Shown here piece after piece: positions 9,462 through 18,559 of a stretch of DNA of 64,000 nt (positions within the stretch are counted from its first letter, which is position 1; every line of letters starts with the position of its first letter). Source of the stretch: Thalassotalea fonticola (GTDB taxonomy: Bacteria; Pseudomonadota; Gammaproteobacteria; Enterobacterales; Alteromonadaceae). The notes beneath the pieces were generated by a model. The model was not told the DNA's origin, ran no database searches, and worked only from the letters and a program-made list of their open reading frames with translations. Made by a program: the position numbers and the translations under genes. Location of the stretch: NCBI RefSeq assembly GCF_032911225.1, contig NZ_CP136600.1, positions 3,844,001-3,908,000 of the forward strand, in the 5' to 3' direction.

Positions 9462-9477
9462 CTGTCAGTATATACAG
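9462..9477. promoter_or_regulatory. LexA box 2 (distal)
   Basis: CTGTCAGTATATACAG fits CTGT-N8-ACAG exactly, flanked by TA as in the extended consensus. It is 25 bp from box 1, giving the tandem-box layout typical of lexA promoters. Confidence 0.9.
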
Positions 9478-10001
9478 CTATAAATTAAACGCAACTTATT
9501 ATTTTTAAATACTAATTTGTGTGTGTGGTTTCCAGTTCCAATTGATATTTTGTCCAGAGGGGGGAAATTGCATATTTAAGTCAATTCCCAACTATGCAAA
9601 GTAGGAATGTTTATAAAGTATTGTTATATTTGACTTTATATGGATGGTCTATGTGAAATAGGAGCTGACAGTAAAAATACTTTATGTTGGGTGAGCTTAT
9701 AAGCGCGATAACGGTGAGTAGAGTTACATAGCACTAACCAATAGGCATCATTGAGAGGTTTAAAAAAATGAAATGTGAAATTTGGTTCAAGGCCCTTATA
9801 TGCTCCCATGCAGGCTATTGAGTAAAGCAACCAATGCCCAAGTTTGCACCTCGATCCGTCCCTTCAGTGCCATGAGCCACCATTCGATATTAGAAAAACA
9901 CTCCGTCATCCCATCATGCTTTTGGATGGGATCTCCTCCAGTTTTAAGGTGACTTCATCCGGCAGGTTTGTGCCATGAACGGAAGTATTGAACGAACCAA
10001 T
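9478..10001. other. Long non-coding stretch upstream of lexA
   Basis: About 520 bp with no supportable gene. A 64-codon minus-strand frame at 9636-9830 lacks a ribosome site and recognisable content. The only structure seen is the REP-like hairpin at 9908-9932. Confidence 0.5.
9908..9932. repeat. REP-like hairpin
   Basis: ATCCCATC (9908-9915) pairs with GATGGGAT (9925-9932). The flanks GTC before and CT after resemble the REP at 3713-3736. Confidence 0.5.
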
Positions 10002-10646
10002 TTAGCCATTAATGATTTCGACATATAGGCTTTGTATATCATGTTTATTTAAATCTTTTACTAATTTTTGAGTATATTTTGCGTATATTTCGGAGTCGGG
10101 GTTTAAATTCAATATTTTGAATAATGGAATTAGCGCTTTTTTTAAATGAGATAACTTAATTTCTAAAGGTACTTTGTCAGTTCTTCCAAACACATAAAAA
10201 ACATGCTCATATTTTTTTGAATAATCTATGTACTCAGCACAAATAGAATACCTTTCAGCCTCTATCAAGTATTCATACGTAGGGTCAAAAGTTAGTTGGG
10301 CATATTGCTTGTTTGATAAGTGATATTGATAAAAAATGTCTAGGACTTCATTACCTAAACCTAAGTATCTACAAATACTTGCAAAGGTTTTAAACTTTTC
10401 CTTTGTGGGATCAGAATTATACTCTTTTAAAGCTATATTTTTTCTTGCTACCAGCTTATCTTTTGCGTCAGGGTATACCTTAGCAAGCTCACCCCATGTA
10501 GATAAACCAAATGATAATCTAACTCCCGCCCATTCACTACTCTCAGAGGTATTGTCAAAGAAGTATACAAACTTATCTAATGCTGATTGATATTTTTCAC
10601 TGTAAAAATCACTTACGCCATCGGTTAAAACACTCTTTAAATCCAT
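10002..10646 (-). CDS. Hypothetical protein, helical repeat-like
   Basis: I do not recognise this 214-residue protein. It is cytoplasmic in appearance (no signal peptide or membrane helix), rich in Lys, Tyr, Glu and Leu, and predicted to be mostly helical. Pieces such as FYSEKYQSALDKFVYFFDNTSE and CRYLGLGNEVLDIFYQYH suggest TPR-like helical pairs. A ribosome site AGGAAG lies seven bases before the ATG. Its upstream neighbour on the same strand ends 118 bp away at its own terminator, so it is probably transcribed alone. Confidence 0.6.
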   Translation of the reverse strand: MDLKSVLTDGVSDFYSEKYQSALDKFVYFFDNTSESSEWAGVRLSFGLSTWGELAKVYPDAKDKLVARKNIALKEYNSDPTKEKFKTFASICRYLGLGNEVLDIFYQYHLSNKQYAQLTFDPTYEYLIEAERYSICAEYIDYSKKYEHVFYVFGRTDKVPLEIKLSHLKKALIPLFKILNLNPDSEIYAKYTQKLVKDLNKHDIQSLYVEIING

Positions 10647-10670
10647 GTAGCAGCTTCCTATAAAAGTAAA

Positions 10671-10693
10671 AGCCTGTACAAGAAGAACAGGCT
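10671..10693 (-). terminator. Terminator of the zinc-ribbon gene
   Basis: AGCCTGT (10671-10677) pairs with ACAGGCT (10687-10693). On the minus strand it is followed by TTTTACTTTT. It lies between the zinc-ribbon gene and the next minus-strand gene. Confidence 0.65.
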
Positions 10694-10744
10694 AAAATGA
10701 TAGCTTCAATATTAAATTAAAACACAATACTGAATGGCGGGTTA

Positions 10745-10759
10745 TCGCTCAAAGCCGAC
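10745..10759. repeat. 15-bp repeat, inverted copy of 11424-11438
   Basis: TCGCTCAAAGCCGAC here is the exact reverse complement of GTCGGCTTTGAGCGA at 11424-11438. The pair brackets the zinc-ribbon gene. Confidence 0.7.
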
Positions 10760-10763
10760 TATT

Positions 10764-11261
10764 CTAATAATCATCAATAATATAAGTAGCCATCTCAAAA
10801 ACTGATGCTAACCGATTTTCACCATTTCGCATAATTCTATGAAGAGGAGCGTCAATATTGGGTATATAGATATCGTTCTTCATTTCAATTCTAAGTAAAG
10901 CTCGTTCACGTTCCGTTAAATGATTTTCATGAAGTTTTTCTAATTCAGCGGTATCTAACCAAATACCAGCACAACCAGGACACTCATCTATTTCTAAGAC
11001 TTTTAATGGACTAAAATACCGTCTCATCATTACTGTATTTTCACACTTAGGGCATTTAATCCTCTCTTTTTCGTTCAGAGAAGTGTTTTTGAATTGTCTT
11101 AGATGTTTTACTAATGCGGAACCACGAACACTTTTAGGGTCTTTAAATTTATCCAATTCAGAGTTATCAAAGAATGCTCCACCGCAGCTTTCAGATATTT
11201 CAATTTCCATACCGCCAACCTTAATGGTTTTAAGTTGAGTACCTGTTCTTGGGCATTTCAT
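10764..11261 (-). CDS. TFIIB-type zinc-ribbon protein
   Basis: A 165-residue cytoplasmic protein with two zf-TFIIB-like modules. The second is complete: CPKCENTVM then IDECPGCAGIWLDTAELEKL (residues about 70-110), with the CPxC...CPxC-G-WLD signature. The first, at the N-terminus (CPRTGTQL ... ISESCGGAFFDNSELDKF), has lost one Cys of each pair and may not bind zinc. The C-terminal 50 residues are charged and helical. Function of these proteins is unknown. A ribosome site AAGGA precedes the ATG. It stands alone between an inverted repeat pair and has its own terminator. Confidence 0.75.
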   Translation of the reverse strand: MKCPRTGTQLKTIKVGGMEIEISESCGGAFFDNSELDKFKDPKSVRGSALVKHLRQFKNTSLNEKERIKCPKCENTVMMRRYFSPLKVLEIDECPGCAGIWLDTAELEKLHENHLTERERALLRIEMKNDIYIPNIDAPLHRIMRNGENRLASVFEMATYIIDDY

Positions 11262-11423
11262 TTAACTGCTTTCCTTGTTCATTTGAATTTAAACTACGTA
11301 ATACTGAAAGAGACACAACTTCAGCTATCATCTCTCAATATAGCCTCTGGGCGACCTTAATCATTTGTAAATATACAATACATGATGTTATTGTAAAACC
11401 ACAAGTTTTTAGTTGTCGCCACG

Positions 11424-11445
11424 GTCGGCTTTGAGCGAACAGCAG
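11424..11445. repeat. Repeat copy: 15-bp inverted plus 13-bp direct repeat
   Basis: GTCGGCTTTGAGCGA (11424-11438) is the inverse of 10745-10759. Overlapping it, GAGCGAACAGCAG (11433-11445) is repeated directly at 11885-11897. Confidence 0.7.
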
Positions 11446-11479
11446 ACCTTTTACACCTAACAAATTAGCCTACGAGAAA

Positions 11480-11857
11480 ATGGAAGTTATCAAGTTATAC
11501 ACCCAGCCCAAACATGACCGAAAACCATTTTACGATGGTGGCAAAGGTGCACCGTATAAATTTAAATGCCCTGTTTGCAAAGCTAAAAATATTATACCGT
11601 TCGAGTCATTGTTACATGCTACCTGGAACTGGAAAGAAGATTTTTCAAAAGAAGAGTTACTAAATATCCAAAACTTGTTTGGCTTCGGTCCAACAGGGAA
11701 TTCTCATGAAGGTGGATGGACTTGTATTAACTTTGTTTCTTGCAAAGGATGTAGTGAACAATTGATTTCATATGTTGGTTTTAACGAATACTACAACTCA
11801 TTGTATAGGCTGACTGAACAAGGCTTAGCACATATTAGAACCGATAATTTGACCTAA
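11480..11857 (+). CDS. Hypothetical protein with CxxC pairs
   Basis: A 125-residue protein I cannot name. Two cysteine pairs, CPVCKAKN (about residue 30) and CKGCSEQ (about residue 94), look like the two halves of one zinc-binding module, separated by an insert rich in aromatic residues (ATWNWKEDF, FGFGPTGNSHEGGW). There is no signal peptide or membrane helix. The ribosome site is weak (GAGA). It lies between two copies of the GAGCGAACAGCAG repeat. Confidence 0.6.
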   Translation: MEVIKLYTQPKHDRKPFYDGGKGAPYKFKCPVCKAKNIIPFESLLHATWNWKEDFSKEELLNIQNLFGFGPTGNSHEGGWTCINFVSCKGCSEQLISYVGFNEYYNSLYRLTEQGLAHIRTDNLT

Positions 11858-11884
11858 CACTTTGATTTAGTTAAGGTCAGATAA

Positions 11885-11897
11885 GAGCGAACAGCAG
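11885..11897. repeat. 13-bp direct repeat copy
   Basis: GAGCGAACAGCAG, identical to 11433-11445, again just upstream of a plus-strand small gene. Confidence 0.6.
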
Positions 11898-11929
11898 CCC
11901 GTCAACAATCTATTCATGGATGATTATCA

Positions 11930-12460
11930 ATGAAGTATTTATTATTATTTTTAAGCATAATGCCATGTTTATCGATGGCTCAAAATCAGTTAATTGGTGA
12001 GTGGCATTACGACAGTGAAAGAACACTTTCTGAACTGGATTTATCTAATGAATATTCAAAAAAGATAAAGAAGTGCTACGAAGTGAAAATGTGTGGAGAT
12101 GGTTTTTATGTCTTTGATGACGAATCTTATGTATTCACCCAATTAATGACAAGTGGAAACAAAACTATTGAAGGTACTCACAGTTACTATAATTATAAGG
12201 TTTTAAGCTCAAATGCTGAATTAATAACCATCCTTCATAAACCAATTGATTTTAAGTTCTACTCTGAATTAAAAGACGACAAATCTAAAAAGAAATTGAA
12301 CGAACTTAACGAGCTATTTAGAAAGGCAAACGATTGGGAAGAGGTTGAAGAAACAGCACCCCTGGAGTTTAAGTTTTTCTTAACAGACAACGGCAACACC
12401 TTCTTTTTTAAGTTCCCTAATGGTCAAAAAGAGTATTTTTACCGAAAAACAAAGCAATAA
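11930..12460 (+). CDS. Hypothetical secreted protein
   Basis: A 176-residue protein with a clear signal peptide (MKYLLLFLSIMPCLSMAQ, cleavage after about residue 17) and then LIGEWHYDSERTLSELDL, a start like that of lipocalin-type or copper-resistance-type beta-barrel domains that begin with GxW. The remainder alternates strands with charged residues and includes a conserved-looking FFFKFPNGQKEYFYRK end. I do not recognise the family. It is expected to be periplasmic and is followed by a terminator at 12491-12516. Confidence 0.6.
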   Translation: MKYLLLFLSIMPCLSMAQNQLIGEWHYDSERTLSELDLSNEYSKKIKKCYEVKMCGDGFYVFDDESYVFTQLMTSGNKTIEGTHSYYNYKVLSSNAELITILHKPIDFKFYSELKDDKSKKKLNELNELFRKANDWEEVEETAPLEFKFFLTDNGNTFFFKFPNGQKEYFYRKTKQ

Positions 12461-12788
12461 TATCAAGTCTTCACTGGCAGGTTATGGCACAAACCAGCCC
12501 CTTTGAGGTCTGGTTTTTCAATTCAGAAATCTTCCGCTTTGTATATGGACACCTCCATTTCCGCAAGTATTACATTATTACTCAACTATAGGTTAGTGAG
12601 AATAATTTCTAAGTTCATTATCATGTGAATTTATCTATTAATATTATTAGAAACTCTATCGATTACAGACTAACAATTATGATCACTAGAGTTTATTTAC
12701 GAGCATTAATAATAAGTTGAATATATAGCAAATGATCACGAGCACTTATACAATGCAGTGGATACGTTAAATAAAGGTTGAACTAGTT
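12461..12788. other. Intergenic region before the deformylase pair
   Basis: About 330 bp holding the terminator at 12491-12516. Otherwise very AT-rich and without a recognisable gene. It must contain the promoter of the deformylase pair. Confidence 0.5.
12491..12516 (+). terminator. Rho-independent terminator
   Basis: AAACCAG (12491-12497) pairs with CTGGTTT (12510-12516), followed by TTC, shortly after the secreted-protein gene. Confidence 0.6.
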
Positions 12789-12962
12789 GTGGATGAGAAA
12801 GTAATTAAATTCGAATTTGAAAAGCTCAATAAAAACAGTATTCGGTATAAAGAGGTACCTGAAAACGGAATGCCACCTGTTTTGGGGTCTATCTACGTGC
12901 AAAAATGGTTTGCGGGCGATAGTAAAAATATTGAAGTGACAATTAAGACTAAGGCAAAATGA
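12789..12962 (+). CDS. Small protein (57 aa) translationally coupled to def
   Basis: A short frame starting with GTG at 12789 encodes MDEKVIKFEFEKLNKNSIRY and continues with KEVPENGMPPVLGSIYVQKW to a stop at 12960-12962. The stop overlaps the deformylase start as ATGA, a classic coupling signal. AAAGG lies about 10 bases before the GTG. The composition is that of a real folded protein (alternating beta-like residues and a PP turn), and similar small proteins with a PPVxGxxYVQKW core occur in many bacteria to my recollection, without an assigned function. Too short for most gene finders. Confidence 0.65.
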   Translation: MDEKVIKFEFEKLNKNSIRYKEVPENGMPPVLGSIYVQKWFAGDSKNIEVTIKTKAK

Positions 12963-13504
12963 ATCAAGCTAAAAGCAGTACGTATTCCATTGCTCAATTA
13001 GGCCATGCGGTATTAAGACAAAGAGCGGCTGAGGTTGAAAATATACTTGCCGATGAATGCCAGCAATTAATTAATCAAATGATGTTGGCGGTGTCAGAAG
13101 CCGGAGGTGTAGGTATTGCCGCGCCACAAATTCATCACAGTGTGCGCATTTTTATTATGTGTTCTAAACCCAATGCACGTTATCCCGACGCGCCCTTAAT
13201 GGCACCAACAGCAATCATTAATCCTGAAATATTGCATTGTTCGAGTGAGAAAGTAAAAGGCTGGGAAGGTTGTTTAAGTGTGCCGAGTATGCGTGGCTTA
13301 GTGCCAAGGCATAGTCAGATCACTGTACGTTATTTTGACCAACAAAATAATGAACATAAAAAAGAATTTACGGGTTTCATTGCACGTATTTTCCAGCATG
13401 AATTAGACCATTTGAACGGGCTAACTTTTATTGACCAATTGGAATCGACGAAAGACTTGATCAGTGAAGTCGAATGGTATCAGCAGTTCGCTAAGACTCC
13501 GTAA
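12959..13504 (+). CDS. def: Peptide deformylase
   Basis: Removes the formyl group from the N-terminal Met of new proteins; an Fe2+/Zn2+ hydrolase. All three motifs are present in the 181-residue protein: GVGIAAPQ (residues 50-57), EGCLS (103-107, metal Cys105) and HELDH (147-151, metal His and catalytic Glu). It is not beside fmt, so it is probably a second, non-housekeeping copy. It is coupled to the 57-residue upstream ORF. Confidence 0.95.
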   Translation: MNQAKSSTYSIAQLGHAVLRQRAAEVENILADECQQLINQMMLAVSEAGGVGIAAPQIHHSVRIFIMCSKPNARYPDAPLMAPTAIINPEILHCSSEKVKGWEGCLSVPSMRGLVPRHSQITVRYFDQQNNEHKKEFTGFIARIFQHELDHLNGLTFIDQLESTKDLISEVEWYQQFAKTP

Positions 13505-13935
13505 CTCTAGGTGTTAAATAAACAACTTGAAGGTGCGGGTATTTTTTATTCGACAAATATCACCCTCACTTAAATGGAATATAGCCATTTTTGCGACCTA
13601 AAGCCCTCCTCACTGTGGCAGTAGTAGCACTTAACTTTATGATTTAAAATTAGAATTTAAGACAGGTGAAAACTTCATTTAGTAACATTCATAGTAACAA
13701 TTACTAAAGAAATTTATAGTTATTACCTTAAAATCATCGGCTTAACCATCCTATTCAGATGTGGAAATAGCAGTTGAATCAATATTCAGGAAAAAAATTG
13801 GGAAATTAATGGCCGTTTTTACCACGATTGGAACTTAGGTTATGTATTGCGACCGTCACTAATGTGACAGGTGCGAAAATAAAACAATTAACTATTCGTT
13901 TCAGCTATTGCCACATATAGTCAATTGAATTAGTG
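13505..13935. other. Intergenic region, nothing recognised
   Basis: About 430 bp between convergent def and the alpha/beta hydrolase gene. No coding frame, repeat or convincing terminator seen. Confidence 0.4.
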
Positions 13936-14694
13936 CTATTTGGATTTCAAGTATTGATAAATCGCGTTTGCATATTCTGGGTGATCTGAAATATCGTTGT
14001 GCCCAGCCTCTTTTATGATCACCGATTGTTGTTGTTTTCCAAAAGCGGATATTAAATTCTCACTATGTTTTCTTGGGATCACCTGATCATACTCGGCCAT
14101 TAAAATGAGTGGCAATGTTTCAATTTGTGCTACCTGGCCGAGTGAATTGTATTTATCTTTTAATAACAAAGGGAGCGGGAACATCCAGTAGGCTCCTTTA
14201 GCGACGTTTTCAATGCTGTCATAGGGAGTAACTAGAATAAGGCTTTCAATGTTGCGTCTTGCAGCAACATAAGTTGCGATGCCAGAGCCTAGACTGCGCC
14301 CCAAAAGAGAAATTTTTGTATGCTGCGTGACTAGTTGATCATATATATGTAAAGCATCGCTATACAAACCGTTCTCTGTTGGTTTTCCCATACTTTCACC
14401 ATAACCCCTGTATGGGATCAGGTAAACGCTATAATTAGGTAGTATATTTTGGAAAAATGAGATGTTTTGCTCGATGGCTTCGGCATTACCACCGTAGTAA
14501 AGAAGCGCCTCATCTTGTTTTGGGTTAACTATCCAGCCTCTCAGTTCAATACCATTATTGGTAAAGCTCACTTTAGTTGCGTCAACGAACTTGTCACTTG
14601 GTTGTGGGAAATATAATAAGGCTCTTTGACCAAAATAGAGCCAAATACAACAAATAACATAGGCAACGAGTGTGGCCAATAAAATACTTTTCAT
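13936..14694 (-). CDS. Alpha/beta hydrolase with N-terminal membrane anchor (Abhd13/17-like)
   Basis: A 252-residue protein. The start is placed at the ATG at 14694 (MKSILLATLVAYVICCIWLY), because a transmembrane or signal segment begins there and GGGAG precedes it by about ten bases; the frame is open nine codons further. The hydrolase core shows YYGGNAE, PYRGYGESMGKP, the nucleophile elbow GRSLGSG (Ser about 136), Asp in AEYDQVIP and His in EAGHNDISDHPEY, a complete triad. This layout matches the Abhd13/17 class of serine hydrolases, substrate unknown. Confidence 0.8.
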   Translation of the reverse strand: MKSILLATLVAYVICCIWLYFGQRALLYFPQPSDKFVDATKVSFTNNGIELRGWIVNPKQDEALLYYGGNAEAIEQNISFFQNILPNYSVYLIPYRGYGESMGKPTENGLYSDALHIYDQLVTQHTKISLLGRSLGSGIATYVAARRNIESLILVTPYDSIENVAKGAYWMFPLPLLLKDKYNSLGQVAQIETLPLILMAEYDQVIPRKHSENLISAFGKQQQSVIIKEAGHNDISDHPEYANAIYQYLKSK

Positions 14695-14721
14695 CTCTCG
14701 ATTTCTCCCAGCCTCTAACAT

Positions 14722-15316
14722 TCATATCGCCACATTCCAGCAGAAATGGTGGAATATTGTATTTCATGTCTAGTCTCTACTGTAAGTAGTTATACTATTA
14801 AAACATAGCAGAGAGATAAAAATTTAAAGAGTTTATCTAGCTTTCAATCTCTTACAGGAATATATGTAAAAGGATTTCAGATAAACTCGTTAAAGTCATT
14901 ACTGATTACAAGCTTCTTCCTTCCACTACTAGCATCTGCTTATGAGTTAAAGGCTCGAATTGTTGACTGAATTGACACCATCTAGCCATTTTGAATAACG
15001 GGCATTGCGAGCAGGAGAATTTTATTAGGATTTTCTAGCCCTTGTTTAACTTTGATACGAAGACATTTTAGAATATCAAGTTCAATACTGGTCAGTTCGC
15101 AAAGAAGACGCTAGCCATCGGTTTCTCTTTAGGTCAACTGAACGCTATTAGCTGACATTTTTTTTGCTCTGGAAATGCTAACTACTGCCACAGAACAGTC
15201 CAAAACATTAGAACAATTGATCTCATTTTCACCATCTTCAGGCTAGCTTACATTATAAGTATAGTTCTATAACATTTGCTCCCCAAAAACGCCATAAAAA
15301 CAAATTACCAAAAGAC
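14722..15316. other. Long intergenic region between two minus-strand genes
   Basis: About 600 bp. It contains the possible gene remnant at 14906-15110; the rest shows no gene, repeat or clear promoter. Confidence 0.4.
14906..15110 (-). pseudogene. Possible decayed gene fragment with one frameshift
   Basis: On the minus strand a frame from 15110 reads RLLCELTSIELDILKCLRIK and on to AMPVIQNG before a stop at 14982-14984. Shifted by one frame, translation continues as KMARWCQFSQQFEPLTHKQM and ends LVVEGRSL at the TAA at 14906-14908. Both halves look like protein-coding sequence rather than noise. I cannot name the parent family. No start codon or ribosome site survives. Confidence 0.25.
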
Positions 15317-17572
15317 CTAATACATGTAACGTATTTTAAACATTAATAAGTTAACATCTGGTTCTTCAAATTGAGCTTTAATGACATCGCCATGACTGGT
15401 GAAATGCTGCCCTTGTTCAAAGTAACTGCCATTTCTTGCGTACACTAAATACACATCTGATAAAGGAGCAAAACGGTAGCGATAACGCAGTTGTAAGGTT
15501 AATTGGCTTTGCTTAAAGTTAGGCTCTTGCTCAGTGATGGATGAATTTTGCATTTTGTTATTAGCAAAAGTAACGTTTTTTCCGTTTTTTGCTTCAATAC
15601 TGTACCACTGCCCTTTAACACTAAGCTCTTGATTTTCAAACATTGACCAAAGAATTTTAAAGCTAAATTGATCAAAAATACGTTGGTAACTCGTTAATTT
15701 ACCTTGAGAGTTCCCTATTAACCAGTCATCACTGTTTAAATGGGATATGCTACCTGAAAAAATGGTTTGATCGGTTAGTGCGTAGTCAGCCGATAACTTT
15801 ACGCTATTAGCCCAGCCATCAATACCTTCTTGTAGATAATTTAGATCAACTTCGTAGTGAAAGTCTCCAGAATAAGGGCTGATATATTGCAATAAGTAAT
15901 CTTGTCGTTCAGTTAATTCTATGCTGCCATTACCACGTGAAATGAGGTCGTCATGACCAGATGTCGCATAATTAATTTTCGTGACAATCTTTGAACTATT
16001 TTGTGTTTTTGCCGTCATTTTTACGGCATATTTTTGTGGTAAATCCTCATCTTGAAAGTTGTTAGACAACGTTGCCGAGCCATACCAATCAATTTGTCTA
16101 AATAGGCTATTACCACTTGGGATAAAGAAATAATCACTTGATAAATGGAATTCACGTAGATTATTCCGAGCTAAATAGCCCATATCATTTAGGTTTAAGT
16201 CTTCATCTAGCCATGTAAGTCTTAGATCTGTTTTCCATTGACGATTGGTTCGATAATTAAGGTTGAATGTAGCTCCTAAACCATTTGATGTTATTTCATC
16301 TTTAATTTTTGAAAATAAGAATGTTCCGTCAATACTTAAGTCACTTTCGTCATAACCATAATCAATTGCTGAGCTCAGAACACTACGACTTATCGTTGGA
16401 CGGTCAACCCAATTAAGTATTTGCCCAACATAACCTTGTTCACCTTTGTATAACCAACGGGTACTGAGGAACTGCTTGCCTTTTGCATCACTGCTATCAT
16501 CTTCACTAACTGCCATAATGCCAAGATCTATCTGTTGATTGGTATTAAGATATTTTACGGCGGCAAGAATATCGGATGGTTCACTGTTATCACCGTCGGA
16601 ATTACCTCCGATACGTCGTGTATTCAACATCTCAAAGTTATTACCTTTGATATCAAATAAGCTTTGATTTTCAGTAAAGAAGGCGCGTTTATCACTATAT
16701 AAAGTTTCAATCGCTGAAAAGTTTGCAATTAACTCGTCACTTTCTGCTTGACCAAAATCAGGATTAATTGTCGCCGTTATTTGCTGATTCACCGTTGGCT
16801 TCCATAATAAGTCCGCACCGATTCTTAATTTAGATTCTTTTTCATTAAAATCTTGTGTCAGTGAGCTGTATGGAAAAAGCTGCATCGTTGAAGTTTTAGG
16901 TTTATTGACTTTAACACTGTAAAGAGATTGCATGAAATTAGCTCTTGATGGTGAGGTATCTGGAAATGAATAAGCCTCTCCTTCTCCAATGTTATATCTT
17001 GAAAAATAAAGTTTTATTTCACTCAAATTGTTTTTAATTGCTAATGGAAATGGGGCTATTGTCCAAGGAATAAAAATCTCACTATACCAATTAATTTCAT
17101 CTTCGGAGACTTTGAAATCCCACGCACCTTCCCAGTCATCATCGAAATTATTACCTCTTGAATAAACACCATCCATACTGCCATTGCCTAATGTGGTAAC
17201 AAAATCATAGATGGTATCTCCTTGACCTGAAAAATCGATGGAGACAGAATTAAAGTCTGCTGAAGTATGTTGATCTTTGCCACTATACTTCCTTGAACGT
17301 GTTGCCTTTTTTTGTTGATTTTCAAAAGCAATGTATAAACCAGCACCTGTAGTAATGACTCGAACAGTTGTATTCTCTTTAGGGGCTAAGCCGGTATCAG
17401 GAGAGGTAACAACAAAAGATGAAAACACTTTTGCTTTAGACCAAGCCGGTTCATCTATTTTTCCGTCCAAAATTATTTCAATGGAGGAAGGTGGTGTACT
17501 AGTATCTTCAGCTCTGACACTGTTACTCATTAATAATATTATCAGCAAGGATATTCTATAAATAAATTTCAT
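15317..17572 (-). CDS. Outer-membrane protein with CBM9-like and DUF5916-type domains
   Basis: A 751-residue protein with a signal peptide (residues 1-21, ending VRAED). Residues about 25-200 form a carbohydrate-binding family 9-like module (ILDGKIDEPAWSKAKVFSSF, then VITTGAGLYIAFEN). The remainder is a series of long amphipathic strands and ends FKIRYMY, as in outer-membrane barrels; INPDFGQAESDE is the DUF5916 hallmark. Function of such proteins is unknown; links to surface polysaccharide or peptide processing are speculative. No Shine-Dalgarno is visible: the upstream sequence is pyrimidine-rich. The gene is divergent from a LysR gene, 114 bp away, which may regulate it. Confidence 0.8.
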   Translation of the reverse strand: MKFIYRISLLIILLMSNSVRAEDTSTPPSSIEIILDGKIDEPAWSKAKVFSSFVVTSPDTGLAPKENTTVRVITTGAGLYIAFENQQKKATRSRKYSGKDQHTSADFNSVSIDFSGQGDTIYDFVTTLGNGSMDGVYSRGNNFDDDWEGAWDFKVSEDEINWYSEIFIPWTIAPFPLAIKNNLSEIKLYFSRYNIGEGEAYSFPDTSPSRANFMQSLYSVKVNKPKTSTMQLFPYSSLTQDFNEKESKLRIGADLLWKPTVNQQITATINPDFGQAESDELIANFSAIETLYSDKRAFFTENQSLFDIKGNNFEMLNTRRIGGNSDGDNSEPSDILAAVKYLNTNQQIDLGIMAVSEDDSSDAKGKQFLSTRWLYKGEQGYVGQILNWVDRPTISRSVLSSAIDYGYDESDLSIDGTFLFSKIKDEITSNGLGATFNLNYRTNRQWKTDLRLTWLDEDLNLNDMGYLARNNLREFHLSSDYFFIPSGNSLFRQIDWYGSATLSNNFQDEDLPQKYAVKMTAKTQNSSKIVTKINYATSGHDDLISRGNGSIELTERQDYLLQYISPYSGDFHYEVDLNYLQEGIDGWANSVKLSADYALTDQTIFSGSISHLNSDDWLIGNSQGKLTSYQRIFDQFSFKILWSMFENQELSVKGQWYSIEAKNGKNVTFANNKMQNSSITEQEPNFKQSQLTLQLRYRYRFAPLSDVYLVYARNGSYFEQGQHFTSHGDVIKAQFEEPDVNLLMFKIRYMY

Positions 17573-17686
17573 AGGGAGGAGTTTCTGGGTAATGTAATTT
17601 AGTTATTATGTTAATTCGTAATCACACCTTCTAATAAATGAAATAAAGCGTATCATTATGAATTAAATTCATATGAGATTGTTACC

Positions 17687-18559
17687 ATGTTTAGAAAGCT
17701 ACCACCATTAAAGTCGTTATTAGCATTTGCCGCAGCTTCCCGAAGCCAGAGTTTCAGTCATGCAGCGAAAGAGTTGTATATAACGCAAAGTGCTGTCAGT
17801 CATCAGATTAAAAATTTAGAAGAGTTCTTAGGGCACAAGCTTTTTTATCGTGAGGGGAAAGTCTTAAAGTTATCCATTGAAGGGCAGCTTTACGCACAAA
17901 AAGTTAATCAAAGTATTGAACAACTCATCTCTGCAACACAAGAGTTAATTGGTCAGCCTGATAATGTTCTGCAACTTGGTGTAAGTAGCACTTTTGCCAT
18001 TCATCGTATAGCCCCTGAATTAGATGGATTGTACCAGCAGCACAATGAGCTTGATATTCGTTTAAGAATGCTAAGTTGTAGCGATGTTATTACAGCATTA
18101 GATTTAGATGTTATTTTATATGACCACCCCATTGAACATATTTCTTATGAATGCATTCAACTAAAAAAAGAAGTTTACTATCCTGTTGCCAATGCTGAAC
18201 TAGCCAAAAAACTAGGCACTTATCCTATTGAGTGGCAGGAAAAAACCACATTAATTGATATTGAAACGGTTGATTTATGGCGAGACTGGTTCAAAGAGCA
18301 AGGACTTGAGTTGGTTGATTCAAATATTCAGTATTTTCTCCATTCCATTTTGATTTTGAAAGCCGTTCTTGCTGGGCAGGGTATTGCTTTACTGGGTGAA
18401 ACGTTGATATCCAATGAATTAAAAAGTGGTGACTTAGTTAAGTTGATTGATACTCCCGTCGTCTTTCCAAATGACGGCTTCTATTTTGCTTGGCATAAAC
18501 GTCGGAAAAATGATGCCAATATTAGATTACTTAAAAATTGGTTAATAGGTTTGTTGTAG
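17687..18559 (+). CDS. LysR-family transcriptional regulator (GcvA-like)
   Basis: A 290-residue regulator with an N-terminal winged helix-turn-helix (LKSLLAFAAASRSQSFSHAA, then ITQSAVSHQIKNLEEFLGHKLF) and a substrate-binding domain from about residue 90. The opening LPPLKSLLAFAAA-like segment is typical of the GcvA/AmpR subgroup. It is divergent from the DUF5916-type gene and upstream of the quinone-reductase-like gene, 139 bp away, so either may be its target. The inducer is unknown. Confidence 0.9.
   Translation: MFRKLPPLKSLLAFAAASRSQSFSHAAKELYITQSAVSHQIKNLEEFLGHKLFYREGKVLKLSIEGQLYAQKVNQSIEQLISATQELIGQPDNVLQLGVSSTFAIHRIAPELDGLYQQHNELDIRLRMLSCSDVITALDLDVILYDHPIEHISYECIQLKKEVYYPVANAELAKKLGTYPIEWQEKTTLIDIETVDLWRDWFKEQGLELVDSNIQYFLHSILILKAVLAGQGIALLGETLISNELKSGDLVKLIDTPVVFPNDGFYFAWHKRRKNDANIRLLKNWLIGLL

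Noticed and set aside
9636-9830. 64-codon minus-strand frame as a gene
   Set aside because: No ribosome site, no recognisable motif and composition like non-coding sequence.
9478-12788. Chromosomal integron
   Set aside because: Small orphan genes and repeats suggested it, but no integrase and no attC-type long palindromes could be identified.
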